Position numbers and translations under genes: made by a program. From NCBI GenBank assembly GCA_029834535.1, contig JAQMWT010000388.1, positions 213,176 through 277,175 on the forward strand: a DNA stretch of 64,000 bases. Direction: 5' to 3'. This DNA is from Chrysophaeum taylorii (taxonomy: Eukaryota > Sar > Pelagophyceae > Pelagomonadales > Pelagomonadaceae). A model generated the notes under the pieces. That model was not told the DNA's origin. It worked only from the letters and a program-made list of their open reading frames with translations, and ran no database searches. Shown here one piece after another: positions 21,840-31,572 of this stretch. Position 1 is the first letter of the stretch. Each line of letters opens with the position of its first letter.

Positions 21840-23300
21840 ATGCGTCGCGTGACCAACGAGCACGCGGTCCACAAGGTGGAAGAGATGAAGAAGATCGCCG
21901 ACTCGGACAAGGCGCGCAAGCTCCTCGAGGATATAAAAATGCACGCCGATCCTTTGCTCAAGGTATGATGATGATGATGATGATGGTGACGGGTCGTCAC
22001 TCTGCCTCGAGACGATACGCCGCAGGCGCGCGGGTGGTACGTGCGTCGATTGATCGAGATGTGCTGCTGCGAGAAGAAAAATATGGGGACAAACTTGGGC
22101 GTGGGCGGGTGGTGCCGCGCCCAGCGCGGCGCAAGCGGCGCGGCAGTGATCGCCATACGGCTCCGACGGCCGCGCTCGCACGAGTTCAATTCGCTCGAGC
22201 ACTGCCTCCAGGTGATGTGGCACGAGATGACGCACATCACGCACGGAAATCACTCGGCAGCATTCTACCAGCTTATGGACGAGCTCAGGCAGCACTACGA
22301 GCTCATCCGGTCCAAGGGCATGATCGTCGACGCTTCTGGATTTCCGATAGACGGCGGCCGCAAGGCCGACGGCGCACGCCACAACCCCTCGATGCCCGAG
22401 GCACGGCGACGCGCCGCGGATGCCGCCGAGCAGCGCGAAAAGCGCCAGCGAATCGCGTCAGTCTCGGGTGTCGTGGGCGGCGCAGCCAAACCCAAGTCCC
22501 CGAACGAAGCGGCAGCCGCGGCTGCCGCGCGCCGCGCCCGCGACGCCGCCATCGGTTTGGGCGACGCCGAGGAGGCTGCCGTCGCGCCAACGCCCGGTCT
22601 CGTAAAATGGGACGGCTCCTGGCGTGCGGTATGCCCCGTTTGCGGCCCCGTGTGCGTCGACGTCCGCGCGCACGCGAGCGTCGACTCGGACGACGAGCGT
22701 GACGCTAACTACTGCGACCTCACCGAGGACACGTCCCTCGCCGAGGACCCCCCCAAGCGCAAAGACCTCCTCCAGAACAATCGCAACAACGACACGCCGC
22801 TCATCGACCTCACCGCGAGCGACGACGACGACGACGACGATAGAACGCGGGCGCCGTCCGAGGAGGCGGAATGGGCGTGCGCGTCGTGCGCTTGCCTAAA
22901 CCCGGCCGATGCCGTCGCGTGCTCCGCCTGCGAAAGGGTCCGCGACACGACGCCCGATACGACCAAAGACGGCGAGGTCGCCCTCGAGCTCGAGCGCCGC
23001 GAGCGCGAGGCCGAGCGCGATCGCAACCTCGCCCGGGACGAGCAGTTCGCGCGCTCGCTCGGCGGTGTGGTCGTCGACTCCGAGCACCTCGCGCGCGTCC
23101 TAACGCAGCCAGACACCTCCCGAGATGCGGACATTGCCCACGCCATCGCCCGAGAGCAAGAGGCTGCGTCGTTGCTCCGCGGACTCGTGCCGTCCCGGGG
23201 TGGCGCGACTACGTTGGCACCACCCCCCCCCTTTGACCCCTTCGCCGCCTCCCTCAACGGCCAGACAAACTTCCGTGCTGGGACCAAACGAAAAACCTAA
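21840..23300 (+). CDS. WSS1: WSS1-like metalloprotease (WLM domain), two exons
   Basis: Exon 1 (21840-21962) and exon 2 (22026-23300) join across a 63-nt intron to 465 aa. The active-site motif is WHEMTHITHGNHSAAFY (HEMTH at about aa 107-111), the WLM-type zinc site HExxHxxHGxH. Upstream, KARGWYVRRLIEMCCCEKKN and MGTNLGVG match the WLM N-terminus. Near aa 330 is a RanBP2-type zinc finger (WACASCACLNPADAVACSAC). WSS1/SPRTN proteases cut proteins crosslinked to DNA, and in yeast act with Cdc48 and SUMO. LIDLTASDDDDDDD and YCDLTEDTS resemble SUMO-interacting motifs (hydrophobic run then acidic run). The start lies 117 bp from the divergent hydroxylase start. Confidence 0.85.
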
Positions 23301-23330
23301 TAACAACAAAGAAAGAAGATTCGGGGAGTT

Positions 23331-23371
23331 CGTTTCGTTTCGTTGCGTTGCGTTGCGTTGCGTTGCGTTGC
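23331..23371. repeat. (GTTGC)n pentanucleotide repeat
   Basis: Six or seven tandem GTTGC/GTTTC units lie between the WSS1-like and pyrophosphatase genes. Confidence 0.8.
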
Positions 23372-23455
23372 TAACGTTTGTTTTTCGTGAAGCTTGAACA
23401 TTCAGTTCAGTAGGAGTCGTGGTCCCAGAGTGACACGACCAACACCAGAAGAGGG

Positions 23456-24469
23456 ATGGGCGGCGGGCTGAGCCGATCGGACGTGGCGAGCCTTGCGCTT
23501 AGCCTGGGGGCCGCGAGCCTGTCGGTGTACCTCGTCCTGAGGCCGACCGCCGAGCCGCGGCGCGCGAAAAGGTCGAAATCCGAAAAAAAGGCGGACCAGA
23601 TCCGCCGCATGAACCAGGTCGAGCGGCTCATCATGGAGCGGGGGAAACACGGGACGGAGGACTTCCGGGTCCACGTGCTCGCCAAGGGTGGCGGCGAGAC
23701 GGTCGCCGAGCTGTCGCTGTGGCACGACATTCCGCTCGTCGCCGATTCCGGAGCCAAGGACGGGACCGCCGAGTTGTTCAACTTCATCTGCGAGATCCCC
23801 AAGTGCACGCGTAAGAAATTCGAGGTTGCGACCAAGGAGGGGGCGACCCCCATCAAGCAGGACACCAAAAAGGGAGTGCTCCGCGAGTTCAAGAAGGGCG
23901 ACATTTTCTTCAACTACGGCTGCTTCCCCAGAACCTGGGAAAACCCCCGCGTCGTATCGCCCGACACGGGCTTTCCGGGCGACAACGACCCCCTCGACGT
24001 CTGCGAGATCGGCCTGCGACAAATCAAGACGGGGGAGATCCGCGCCGTTAAGGTCCTCGGCATTCTCGCCATGATCGACGACGACGAGACGGATTGGAAG
24101 GTCGTCGTCATCGACGCCGCGGACCCTTGGGCCGACGAACTCAACGACGTCGACGACTGCGAGCGCCTCATCCCGGGTACTCTTGACCTCATCCGGGAGT
24201 GGTTCCGCACCTACAAGGTCCCCGATGGCAAGCCCGAGAACAAGTTCGGCTTTGACGAAAAGTTTCTCCCGGCCTCCTATGCGCACAAGGTCATACACGA
24301 GACCCACGAGGAGTGGGCTAAGCTCGTCCACGCCGGCGAGAGCGAGTCCGACGGCCTCCACCTACCCAGCAAAGACAAGCTCGACTGCGAGACGGTCCAC
24401 CGCGACTCGAAAATCATACGCAACCTCTCCAATTCCAACCTCCTCGCCGCGGCCGCCACCGCAGCCTGA
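23456..24469 (+). CDS. Soluble inorganic pyrophosphatase, family I, membrane-anchored
   Basis: The protein is 337 aa without introns. The active-site signature is GDNDPLDVCEIG (three metal-binding Asp). FFNYGCFPRTWENP, ILAMIDDDETDWKV and DEKFLPASYAHKVIHETHEEW are other conserved blocks of the eukaryotic family. It hydrolyses pyrophosphate to phosphate and so drives biosynthetic reactions forward. The first 30 residues, MGGGLS then SLALSLGAASLSVYLVL, form a possible N-myristoylation signal followed by one hydrophobic segment. That suggests membrane attachment rather than a purely cytosolic enzyme. The segment could alternatively be an organelle-targeting leader. Confidence 0.93.
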   Translation: MGGGLSRSDVASLALSLGAASLSVYLVLRPTAEPRRAKRSKSEKKADQIRRMNQVERLIMERGKHGTEDFRVHVLAKGGGETVAELSLWHDIPLVADSGAKDGTAELFNFICEIPKCTRKKFEVATKEGATPIKQDTKKGVLREFKKGDIFFNYGCFPRTWENPRVVSPDTGFPGDNDPLDVCEIGLRQIKTGEIRAVKVLGILAMIDDDETDWKVVVIDAADPWADELNDVDDCERLIPGTLDLIREWFRTYKVPDGKPENKFGFDEKFLPASYAHKVIHETHEEWAKLVHAGESESDGLHLPSKDKLDCETVHRDSKIIRNLSNSNLLAAAATAA

Positions 24470-24602
24470 CCCGGTTCTTCTTTCAAAATATCGCTCTTGC
24501 CGGCCGGCAGGCAGTAATTATTTTACGTCCCGACCGATGGAATCGATAGGATTTAAGCAACGGCAGCGCCAACGGCATTTTTGAAGGCGATCGTGCCGAA
24601 GG

Positions 24603-24824
24603 ATGATGCGGTGGTTGCTCGCGGTGCTCTGCTTGCTGCAGCTGGCTGGTCTCGCCGAAAGTCTCAAGGTTCGCTCCCGTGGCGTGGCGGTGTCGCGATT
24701 GCTGTCACGGCGCGGCGGCCTAGTCGACGAGCCACAACTTGCTGAGGATGAGGAGCCTCCTGCTGGCGGCGCCGGGGATGACGGCGGTGCGTCGAGCGTC
24801 GCTTCTGTGTCACCTTTACGCCCA

Positions 24825-24857
<33 letters not shown>

Positions 24858-25238
24858 GATGAAGAGGACGAGGAGGTGGCGGAAGAGCGGAGCGAGACGA
24901 TCGGCGGTATCGACAAGGCTGTCTTGAAACGGTTGATTGTCATGGGGTGCGTTCGTTGCGTTGTGGCCTGACATTCTTTTTTCAGCGGCATGACCCTCGT
25001 GCTCCAAGTGTTGCTGGCCAAACCGAGTATCGTGGCAGAGAGGCAATACGAGGCGTCCAAGAAGGCGACCGAGACCCCCCCCGTCCCCGAGGAGAAGGCG
25101 CCCAAAACGCCGCCGGAGCCACCCGTCGTCGCCGCCGAAAGTGAGCCGGAATCGACCGACGACGAGATTATCGAGGTCCATGACGACGACGACGAGCCGG
25201 AAGAGGCTGCTACCAGAGCAAGCGCCGCCGAGGCCTGA
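24603..25238 (+). CDS. Acidic secreted or membrane protein, two exons
   Basis: Exon 1 (24603-24946) and exon 2 (24986-25238) join across a 39-nt intron to 198 aa. A signal peptide is evident (MRWLLAVLCLLQLAGLAESL). A very acidic stretch with ten consecutive Asp follows. The junction creates one hydrophobic segment (LIVMGGMTLVLQVLLA) in the middle, likely a transmembrane helix. The C-terminal part is Pro/Glu-rich and acidic. I know no family. Its position 130 bp after the pyrophosphatase gene on the same strand carries no clear meaning. Confidence 0.6.
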
Positions 25239-25547
25239 GTTGTGGTCTTATTCTGGGGAACAAACTGTCGTACGGCTCGTTTCTTTGCAACGATACTAGG
25301 GTGAGAGCCCTCGGGACATACATCTCTTTCGAGCCACGTGTGCCCCGCCTGGTATATGGATGGGCTCCTCCTCCTCCTCCTCCGATTATAGCTAGTGTCC
25401 GCGGTGATTTTATCTCGTCCTATTGGTTCGGTGCGGTTTGGTAGTGGCCACGAGTTTTTATCGCGGAGAAGATCTGATGCGCGAGGATTTATATAACATC
25501 GATCGCCCACGCGGCCGAAGCTATAAACAACAACAAACCTTTTTAAA
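25239..25547. other. Intergenic, no gene seen
   Basis: These 309 bp lie between the 3' ends of convergent genes. A CTCCTCCTC run is the only notable sequence. Confidence 0.35.
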
Positions 25548-27290
25548 CTAGACCAGGCAGGGAATGGCCTCGCCGAGGCCGTCGACCAGCGGGATAGGGT
25601 ACTGCCTCCGCGCGGGGTGGTGGTCACACTCTCCATAAAGGGAGAAAAAAAAAAAAAATCCACGCACTGGAGCATCCAGGTGAGCCATCTCGGCGGCGGC
25701 GGCGGCGGCAAGAGGGCGAACTCGTCCGGATCGCAAGGATGATCGATCTTCTTCCTCTTCTTCGACAAAGCAGATCTCGGTACCGTCGTCTCGGCGACCG
25801 AGCGCGACGCGGCCGAGAGTTTCGTCGCGCCACGCGTGCAGAGGGAGGTTGGCGAGGTTTGTCGGGAGGCGCGAGTATGTGACCGAAAAGGGTTCGCCGC
25901 GGTCTCTTGCGTAGAGGAGGGTGCGGCGGAACTCGTAGGCCTGGGGTGCGCTACAATTATGATTCTACACCAAAAAAAAAAGGACCTCGCGCGAACGAGA
26001 AACTCGAGGTCGTAGTCAGCGGACATGCCGAAGACGTCCTGGCGGCCGTAGAAGGTGCGGGAGCAGTACATGGCGAAATATCGGCCACTTGACCCCGAAG
26101 CCTTCAACATGGCGTGGACTCGGTCGGATTCGGCGTCGGTAATGTTCGTCTCGAAGTAGAGAGCTCGTCGAAGACGGTCGAATTCGCAGCATCGAGACGC
26201 ACGAGACCGCCGCCGAAGGTTCGTGGCGACAGGATGTCGGCAACGCCTTTCCGAAACAGCACGCCCGTCGGAAGGACGTAGTGGTTCGACGCGGGGCCGT
26301 ACTGGTTGAGCTGGGCGAACATCGTTGAGCTCGCCGTAGCGACGAACGAGCCCGAGGACGGGACCGAGAAAGCCGTAGGCAACGGCGAGCGCGACGGCAG
26401 CGCACCGCACCCAGCTGCTGCTGGTGGAGCCCCTATGGTCACACGACCGGCGACCGGCGACGCCCGCGAAGACGGCGTGAAGGTAGACGAGCATCAGGCC
26501 CGAGTACGAGAGGCGGGCGCCGTCGATCGCGCCTCGTCGAGTCGTCTTCAGAAAAACAGCGCTCGCGATCGCAACGACGGCGGCCGCGGGCGAGAGCGGG
26601 GTGATGGTGGAGAGCGCCTCGTTCAGGGTCCCCGGCGCCACCACCAGCAACTTGGAGCAGCACGCGATCGAGAAGCCGCCGGCGTACCCGCGACAGTCGT
26701 TGTTGAACGCTCTTTTAACGCGGACGGAGCGCGCGCGACGGGCATCCAGTTGATGAACTCGTGGAAGGCGAGGGAGACGAGGATGCACGAGGGTAGGTGC
26801 AGCCACAAGAGCGTCGGGACGAGGAACTCGATGAGCGTGACCTGGACTGGGGCCGTCATCACGAGGATTTTTGCCTCGGCTCGCGGGATACGAGCGAAGA
26901 TGCTCGTCGCGAGCTCGGCGACGAGTATGTTGGCGCACGAGACTTTAGGGTCGAGGAACGATGATGTGAGCTTCCAGAAGCCGGCCGAGAAGTACAAGAG
27001 GATCCTAAGATGTGGATCCGACCAACAATAAACGTGTCGAAGCACGCTCGCAGCGTCGACCGCGCGGCCGCCAGAAAGGCGCGAATCGGGTCGTCCCGCG
27101 ACGCCGCGACAGCGAGCAAGAACACGGACTCGAAAATAGCCATCCAGCACATGTGGTCCCACACCAACGGCATCCACGCGGCCCAGAAGACCACGTTCGC
27201 GAGGTGCGACGCCGCGGCGAGAAGAACGTTCTTTGTTTCGGCCAACACGACGAGGACCAGAGGATGCCGCACCCGCCAGTCCCACCTTCC
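25548..27290 (-). pseudogene. Multi-exon membrane-protein paralogue, probably decaying
   Basis: Pieces in several minus-strand frames align in order with the intact gene at 38779-40528: MPLVWDHMCWM, FSAGFWKLTSSFLDPKVSCA, YAGGFSIACCSKLLVVAPGT, YGPASNHYVLPTGVLFRKG, EPFSVTYSRL and a final GLGEAIPCLV before the stop at 25548. Most breaks can be closed by very small introns (29-37 nt GT-AG, one possible 32-nt GC-AG). One break, at the CTCTCT run in the segment aligned to STYLNDLYPSETT (near 26150), sits inside homologous sequence and needs a 2-nt frameshift. The 5' end upstream of WDWRVRHPL is unresolved. It is a multi-pass membrane protein of unknown function. It may be a recent pseudogene, or functional if the frameshift is a sequencing error. 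Confidence 0.55.
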
Positions 27291-27677
27291 GAGAGGTCAG
27301 TTGTCGAGGGCGCCGTCGATGCTTAATAAACCATCGACGAAAGGAACCACCAGTTGGTGAGGGACTAGACGATTGCGTATTCTTCTCCTTCGGCCATGTC
27401 AGAGGAGGAAACGCGGAGAAGAACAACGGTTCGTAAATTTCCGGAAAATGAGCAAGCGCACTATCCACCTTCTCGTACCGATCAACAGGGGTATATACTA
27501 ACTTTCGTACACAAAATCTTATATCATATCCGTCTTTTCATTGGACGAGAGACGCTGTGCGGCGAAGCTGCTGAAGCTGCCCTAGCTCGGAGCTAGTCGT
27601 TAGTAGCCGGCGTTTCTAACGGCCAACAGCACCTCCTAGCACGGCCATCCGTTACTAGCTGTTCCGAGAGGCTTCGA

Positions 27678-28319
27678 ATGGATGTGAGCGACGTTATCGA
27701 CGCCGCCGAAGAGGCCGCTGCGGTTGAGGACGCACTGGCTGGAACGGAGCCGGCCGGCATCGACTTCGACGTTAAAGATCTCGTGTACCGCATCTGTCGT
27801 TTAACCCCGAGGGGGCGCTGGTTGGCGCTCGACGATGACTTCTACGGCCCCCACTTCACGTAGGCCACCATCATCGGCGTCGACTTTGGCGTCGTACACC
27901 GCATCTGCGAGAAGCACGACTGGCTTGAAGAGTTCTTCGTCCGATTCACTGATGGCTCGGGGTTCTTCCACCGCCCGAGAAGCACGCTGGCACGGGTTGT
28001 GAGCAGGGAGGAGGTCGCCCAATACCTCCAGGGCCAGGATTTCGCTGACGCCGCAGCTGAGCAACGGGATCGCAAGCGCCTGCAATTTGCCATCGAGAAG
28101 GTCAGATGGCTGATCGTCGACCCAACTCGCTCGTCGGCGCAACTCATCTGTCCGGGTGACCAGATTCCACCTCGCAACTCCCAACACCGCATGGCTGCTC
28201 TGCGCAAATGCTGGGCCGCCCTTGGGCCCGAGGAGCGTCAGACCATCGACGAGCTCATCAACAAGAACGCCAGCGGACTCTATGGCCGGCCGGCCGGCAC
28301 CCGAAGTAGGATGCCATGA
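27678..28319 (+). pseudogene. Single frame interrupted by one TAG
   Basis: One reading frame runs from the ATG at 27678 to the stop at 28319 (about 213 codons) and is broken only by a TAG at 27861-27863. Both halves look coding: an acidic, Ala-rich start with DFDVKDLVYRICRL, then after the stop VVHRICEKHDWLEEFFVRF, REEVAQYLQGQDFADAAAE and IEKVRWLIVDPT. The YRIC and HRIC segments resemble each other and could be an internal repeat. No family is recognised. It is either a recently inactivated gene, a read-through case, or has an intron that I could not place. Confidence 0.4.
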
Positions 28320-28368
28320 GATCGAGGAGGTGCCCGAACAAATGGATCTTGACCAAACTAACAACCGG

Positions 28369-28842
28369 TCACGACGACGACGACGACGCCCCGTCTCCCA
28401 GGCCGCTCCATGAGCATAGCCGTGTCCTCCTCGATCGAGGCGTTGATCTTACGCCACTTCTCACGCCCCGTCTCCCAGGCCGCTCCATGAGCGTAGCCAT
28501 GTTAGCTTCAATCGAGGCGTTGATCCAACACCACTTCTCCTTCCCGTAAGGGAGCACCTCCTGGAAGAGAGGAATGAAGAAGTGAAAGAGGTATGGGTGG
28601 TGCTGGATGATGCTCTCCGAAACATGCTTGCGATTGTGTAGCTTGGGCCAAACCAACCAGATGTTTTTTGAGATCGAGCTTGCGAACTTCCTGGCAAAGC
28701 TGAACGCCGCCGTCGTGCTCGTTGTTGTCTGCTGTGTCGTCGGATGCGAGCAGTTCGTGGAGCTGCTCCGCCTCCTCTGCGTCGAGAGTACGTCGTCCAG
28801 ATCACCGTCGTCCATTACGGCCCTGGAGAAGCGAGCCGGCAT
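28369..28842 (-). CDS. Hypothetical open frame over an imperfect tandem repeat
   Basis: A 157-codon ATG-started frame runs on the minus strand. The segment ASISKNIWLVWPKLHNRKHV and the stretch WINASIEANMATLMERPGRRG look protein-like. The latter is repeated downstream in another frame (INASIEEDTAMLMERPGRRG) because of a 77-bp direct duplication. Nothing identifies it. It may be a fragment of a longer lost gene. Confidence 0.2.
   Translation of the reverse strand: MPARFSRAVMDDGDLDDVLSTQRRRSSSTNCSHPTTQQTTTSTTAAFSFARKFASSISKNIWLVWPKLHNRKHVSESIIQHHPYLFHFFIPLFQEVLPYGKEKWCWINASIEANMATLMERPGRRGVRSGVRSTPRSRRTRLCSWSGLGDGASSSSS
28389..28542. repeat. Imperfect 77-bp tandem duplication
   Basis: The sequence beginning CCCCGTCTCCCAGGCCGCTC at 28389 recurs at 28466 with about ten differences. 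Confidence 0.7.
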
Positions 28843-29021
28843 GGCGCCGCCATGTGCCCCGTGACAGCAGCACGTTGCGTCAGAAATATACCACAGATAC
28901 TGACTGTAAACAATATCATCAAGTTAGGGTTCTAGTATCAGGGTCATGTTCTCCCTGCTGATTGGTAAGAAAGAGACCTCATTTTTTGTTTGTGGCCACA
29001 AATTAACAACCAACGATTATT

Positions 29022-31004
29022 ATGAACCAGGAGGACCTCGAGAGCAGGGTGTCGACCTCGACCCGCGCCCGGTCGCGGAGCTCGATATCGCGATCGAGCG
29101 AGGCCCGGGTTCGATCGCGCAGGGCGAGTCTCCGCGCGCTCCCAGCGATCAGCGACCATGACGTGAGGGAACACCTCTATGCGCCCAAGGCCGAGGAGCT
29201 GCCTGTCGCGGAGGACGCACACATGTCTCGGTACCTCGCGGAGCGAATCTCGACGGCGATCGCCGAAGCGGCGACCGCTGAAGAAAAGGATGGCAGGGAG
29301 GAGATCCGGCGACGCGTCCTCGAAACTTACGACATCCGGACGAGCCATCAGTACTTTCGGTGGAACCTTTTATGGCTTTTGTTGGTGTTGGTGATTTCGC
29401 CCATGTCTCTGGTGGCCTTGGCGTATCCCTCGGTTGGCCTCGCGCTCTGCCTGGGGCTCCAAGGCGTGTTGGCGGTCGCGTTTCTCTTCGCGTGCTATCA
29501 CTGTTTGTCGTACTGCTGGAAGATGATCGGCGCCGTCAACACGCCTTACCTCGCCAAGGCCCGGGCGATCGACGCGGCCGAGGTCGCCGAGTTCCGGCAC
29601 ATCGTGATGATTTGCTCCTACAAGGAACCGCTCGACCTCCTCCGCACGACGCTTCGATCGCTCGCGCGGTCGACGATGGCGTCGCAGATTATCGCGGTCG
29701 TGGCGTTCGAGGCAAAAACACCCCAGCGCGAGCAGAAGATCCAGGCGCTCACGGAGGAGTTCACCTCCGAGTTCTTCGCGCTCACGTGCACCACCCACAC
29801 CCTTCTCGCCGGCGAGATCCAGGGGAAATGTTCGAACGCTAACCACGGCATGCGCGAGGGCGCGAGGATTCACCTCGAGCGCGGCGATCTCATTCCCGGC
29901 CGCACCATCTGCACATCCTGCGATGTCGATTCGCTCTTCCACGACAAGTACTTTGAAAATCTCACCTACAACTTCATGACGGACCCGAATCGCTACGAAG
30001 TTGTCTGGCAATCCCCGCTCGTCTACAACTTGGGCCTCGACGGGTGCTCGGTGTTCTCGCGCGTCACCGGCATCCTCCGCACATTTTTTATGGTGGGATT
30101 CCTTATTCCGTTGAATATCAACACGATGAGCATCTTCTCGACGTCCTTGGACATGATGATCAAGGGCAAGTTCTTCCACCCGGGCTACCAGATGGACGAC
30201 ATCATCTACACGCTCACGTGCATGCGCGCGATTCGCAAGCGAGTCAAGATCCGCCTCATCGAAGTCCCGACCGTCTCGGGGCCGACCTCCGGCGCGACGT
30301 GGTGGGAGGACGTCTCCGAGTGGCGCGTCCAGGCCCGACGCTGGACGATCGGAGCCGCCGAGGTCTTTCACTACTTTTTCGTCAAGCTCGTTTACCGCGA
30401 ATTCGACTTTTTCTCGGGCCTCAGTTACGGTCTCGTCCTAACCTACTACTACGGCATCGTGCTCTGCATCGGCCAGCTCAATTGGATCTGCAACTTGATC
30501 GTCTTCAATCTAGTCGACGTCGAAGGCGTTACGTGGGGATCCTGGCACGTCGGCCACCACCTCGTACGGTTAACGGTCGGCGGGGTCGTCTTCCAATACC
30601 TGACGACCTACGCGACCGCGTTCTTTATGGATCGCCTCGTGTGCAATGTCCTCATCATAGAGGAAGAAATCAGCCTCGTCCGCCGCATCGGGCATTTTCT
30701 CGCCTCGCAGCTCGTCCTCGTCGCCTACAATTTTGTCGAGCTCGTCGCGATATTCGAGGTTGCCTGGAAAGGCAAGAAGGTGTGCGGCCACAAGCCATCA
30801 AACAAGGACAATTTGCCGGCACAAAAACGACAAAAGAATAGCAATCACTCTCCCGAAAGCAATGGTGGAAGTGAGATCGCGATGGGGGAAACCCCGCCCG
30901 CGTCGTTGTATTCTTCCGAGCCCGGAGACATCCTGAAGCACCCAAACACCTTCGAAGAAGAAGAAGAACACCAGCAGCAGAACAATACGACGGACCTCGT
31001 CTAG
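29022..31004 (+). CDS. Family 2 processive-type glycosyltransferase
   Basis: The protein is 660 aa without introns. Two hydrophobic segments at about aa 114-170 precede the catalytic domain. The domain shows IVMICSYKEP (nucleotide-sugar binding), TSCDVDSLF (DxD, aa 301-303), GYQMDDIIYT (the catalytic-base region) and EWRVQARRW (QxxRW, aa 437-441). Several transmembrane helices follow (SYGLVLTYYYGIVLCI, LNWICNLIVF, LVLVAYNFVELVAIFEV). This is the architecture of membrane polysaccharide synthases of the cellulose/chitin/hyaluronan synthase class; the product cannot be read from the sequence. The N-terminal 60 residues are Arg/Ser-rich, and the C-terminal tail is hydrophilic and Glu/Gln-rich. 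Confidence 0.85.
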   Translation: MNQEDLESRVSTSTRARSRSSISRSSEARVRSRRASLRALPAISDHDVREHLYAPKAEELPVAEDAHMSRYLAERISTAIAEAATAEEKDGREEIRRRVLETYDIRTSHQYFRWNLLWLLLVLVISPMSLVALAYPSVGLALCLGLQGVLAVAFLFACYHCLSYCWKMIGAVNTPYLAKARAIDAAEVAEFRHIVMICSYKEPLDLLRTTLRSLARSTMASQIIAVVAFEAKTPQREQKIQALTEEFTSEFFALTCTTHTLLAGEIQGKCSNANHGMREGARIHLERGDLIPGRTICTSCDVDSLFHDKYFENLTYNFMTDPNRYEVVWQSPLVYNLGLDGCSVFSRVTGILRTFFMVGFLIPLNINTMSIFSTSLDMMIKGKFFHPGYQMDDIIYTLTCMRAIRKRVKIRLIEVPTVSGPTSGATWWEDVSEWRVQARRWTIGAAEVFHYFFVKLVYREFDFFSGLSYGLVLTYYYGIVLCIGQLNWICNLIVFNLVDVEGVTWGSWHVGHHLVRLTVGGVVFQYLTTYATAFFMDRLVCNVLIIEEEISLVRRIGHFLASQLVLVAYNFVELVAIFEVAWKGKKVCGHKPSNKDNLPAQKRQKNSNHSPESNGGSEIAMGETPPASLYSSEPGDILKHPNTFEEEEEHQQQNNTTDLV

Positions 31005-31208
31005 TACTACGCCTTTTCTCCTTCTGCTGCTGTTTTTTTTTTTTTCACAGCGGCGGACCTCCTATTCTTGCCGTGAAAGAGCGAGCGAGCGAGCGAGCGA
31101 GCCCCGAGTTGCGAACAAACTCGCTTGGAAAAAAAAATCGACGCACGACGACATTTCGTCGGCGACGACATTTATTAATTATAATTGCGTGAACATATTC
31201 TCTTCTTT

Positions 31209-31243
<35 letters not shown>

Positions 31244-31572
31244 ACCACATTCCGACGACGACAACGACGACTTTCACGCGCTCGACGACGAGAACCGCCA
31301 CCACCACCACCACCACCACCAAGTGCGCACGCTTGCTTTCCGAGCTACAACTGGTCAGGAAGTATTGCGGACTTGCGATCTATCACGAACTAGCAAATTT
31401 TGGTGAGCACTGCCGCCATATCATCTCTTAATGTTGCTGCTGCTGCTGCTGCTGCCGCATTCTCGGAAAAATTATTTATTAATTATAGCACTTCTTCGAC
31501 AACAAATACATAATTGTGCAGGCAGGCGCACGACGCCCAGCCGCGAGCTGCCTACAGAGAAAGGCACTCACA
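31005..31572. other. Intergenic, microsatellite-rich
   Basis: No gene is seen in these 568 bp between convergent genes. They contain (GAGC)n at about 31080-31103, (GGC)n at 31210-31241, (CAC)n near 31300-31320 and (TGC)n near 31434-31455. Confidence 0.6.

Noticed and set aside
24518-26938. An 806-codon minus-strand open frame
   Set aside because: It runs antisense through the acidic-protein gene and across several exon frames of the membrane paralogue. Only parts of it match the paralogue, so it is not one protein.
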